Below are positions 63,098-64,000 of a DNA stretch of 64,000 nt, one piece after another. The DNA lies in assembly GCF_020735385.1 (NCBI RefSeq), contig NZ_CP085953.1, forward strand, positions 744,001 through 808,000, written 5' to 3'. Position numbers and translations under genes: made by a program. This DNA is from Granulicatella elegans. GTDB lineage: Bacteria; Bacillota; Bacilli; Lactobacillales; Aerococcaceae. The notes beneath the pieces were generated by a model that saw only the letters and a program-made list of their open reading frames with translations, had not been told where the DNA came from and searched no databases. Numbering within the stretch: the first letter of the stretch is position 1; every line of letters begins with the position of its first letter.

Positions 63098-63148
63098 AAA
63101 GTGCGAGCCACCTTTTTGTTAATAAGGGGTGGAGTGTGCACTTTTTTT
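63098..63148 (+). terminator. Terminator-like hairpin in the mnmE leader
   Basis: AAAGTGC (63098-63104) pairs with GCACTTT (63138-63144); inside, CCACC (63108-63112) pairs with GGTGG (63128-63132). Seven T's follow. It lies between a possible -10 (TATAAT, 63067-63072) and the mnmE start. Confidence 0.6.
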
Positions 63149-63177
63149 GTGCAATGAAGCCAAGAAAGGATATCAGT

Positions 63178-64000
63178 ATGCAAACAGAATTTGATACGAT
63201 TGCTGCGATTTCGACAGCACCTGGTGAAGGGGCTATCGGGATTGTCAGAATTAGTGGAGATTTGGCGATTTCAATCGCAAGTTCGATTTATCAATGTGGT
63301 ACTAAAAAATTAGAAGAACAAAAGACACATACGATTCATTATGGTCATATTGTCGACCCTAAATCTGGAGAAGTCTATGATGAAGTAATGGTAAGTGTTT
63401 TAAGAGCTCCAAAAACTTTTACACGAGAAGATATTGTGGAAATTAATTGTCATGGAGGGATTGTGGCGATTAATCGTGTGTTGCAATTAGTGTTGCGCAT
63501 GGGAGCAAGATTAGCGGAGCCTGGGGAATTTACGAAGCGTGCCTTTTTAAATGGACGTATTGATTTATCTCAAGCAGAAGCAGTGATGGATTTAATTCGA
63601 GCAAAAACGGATAAATCAATGCAATTAGCGATGCGTCAATTAGATGGTCAATTATCGCATTTAATTCAAAATTTACGTCAAGAAATTTTAAATACATTAG
63701 CACAAGTAGAAGTAAATATTGACTATCCAGAATACGATGATGTAGAAGAAATGACTTTGCAATTATTACGAGAAAAGACGCAACAAGTATTGCAAGGGAT
63801 TCGTGCTTTATTAAATACAGCTAGCCAAGGGAAGATTTTACGAGACGGGTTAAAAACAGCCATCGTAGGTCGCCCGAATGTTGGAAAATCTAGTTTATTA
63901 AATGTATTATTAAGAGAAGAGAAAGCCATTGTAACGGATATTGCTGGAACAACAAGAGATACAATCGAAGAATATGTCAATGTCCGTGGAGTGCCTTTAC
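63178..64000 (+). CDS. mnmE: tRNA modification GTPase MnmE, 3' end cut by the window
   Basis: With MnmG it makes the 5-carboxymethylaminomethyl modification of wobble uridine. About 274 residues are visible of roughly 460. An N-terminal formyl-tetrahydrofolate-binding domain (about 1-118, [20 protein letters not shown] at the start), helical domain, and G domain from about 215: [12 protein letters not shown] (G1, about 226), then [11 protein letters not shown] (G2/K-loop). AAAGGA precedes ATG 63178. The frame is open to the window end. Confidence 0.96.
   Translation, partial: MQTEFDTIAAISTAPGEGAIGIVRISGDLAISIASSIYQCGTKKLEEQKTHTIHYGHIVDPKSGEVYDEVMVSVLRAPKTFTREDIVEINCHGGIVAINRVLQLVLRMGARLAEPGEFTKRAFLNGRIDLSQAEAVMDLIRAKTDKSMQLAMRQLDGQLSHLIQNLRQEILNTLAQVEVNIDYPEYDDVEEMTLQLLREKTQQVLQGIRALLNTASQGKILRDGLKTAIVGRPNVGKSSLLNVLLREEKAIVTDIAGTTRDTIEEYVNVRGVPL

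Overview
The window reads as a low-GC Gram-positive (Firmicutes, order Lactobacillales) chromosome that has taken up a lot of mobile DNA. Only the right third (about 44.5-64 kb) looks like resident chromosome. It carries a phosphoketolase (xfp), a T-box-controlled tyrS, queG-trmL, an oligo-1,6-glucosidase, a MacAB-like efflux operon, rpiA, an aminotransferase and the start of mnmE. Phosphoketolase, choline-binding-type wall repeats and a WalR-like box before a PcsB-like CHAP protein suggest a Carnobacteriaceae-like or streptococcus-like host (for example Granulicatella). The genus is an inference and is not proven here.

Layout. (1) 1-~15,485: right part of a Tn916-family conjugative transposon. 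It runs from the end of ardA (orf18) through orf17-orf13 (type IV secretion), the tet(M) leader and tet(M), orf6, orf9, orf7, orf8, xis and int to the int-side terminus. A 1.85-kb IS1182-family element with perfect 41-bp inverted repeats sits between orf6 and orf9 and has changed the end of orf6. (2) ~15.5-23 kb: very AT-rich DNA with a NarL-type two-component pair, a PLDc_N/ABC/XRE operon lying between two decayed copies of the same conjugation-type gene, and fragments of an ECF-type transporter. (3) 23-39.4 kb: a defence island. It holds a large helicase with a C-terminal nuclease-like motif, a KilA-N protein, and a complete type I restriction-modification locus. That locus contains an invertible hsdS arrangement with its own tyrosine recombinase and an FRG-domain gene between hsdS and hsdR. 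GIY-YIG/DUF4357 and DinD-like genes follow. Two related ~145-bp repeats, each with the inverted repeat AGTATCA-N4-TGATACT, bracket roughly 13 kb of it; the right copy directly precedes a decayed relaxase. (4) 39.5-44.2 kb: relaxase and HTH remnants, an LPXTG surface protein with four Cna-B domains, and an IS21 istB remnant marking the junction with the chromosome. (5) 44.5-64 kb: resident genes, interrupted once by an IS3-family (IS150-like) element at 55,192-56,771 flanked by a 3-bp target duplication (GTA).

How it fits together. Tn916 appears to have entered an older, decaying integrative or mobilizable element that already carried the defence island. The island's most distinctive feature is the hsdS inversion system: two complete or partial 5' halves, two 3' halves and four copies of a shared core repeat, with the recombinase gene between them. 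This would let the cell switch methylation and restriction specificity. Downstream, the resident genes are mostly ordinary housekeeping and cell-surface genes, several with readable control elements: a T-box, a WalR-type box, and a hairpin leader before mnmE.
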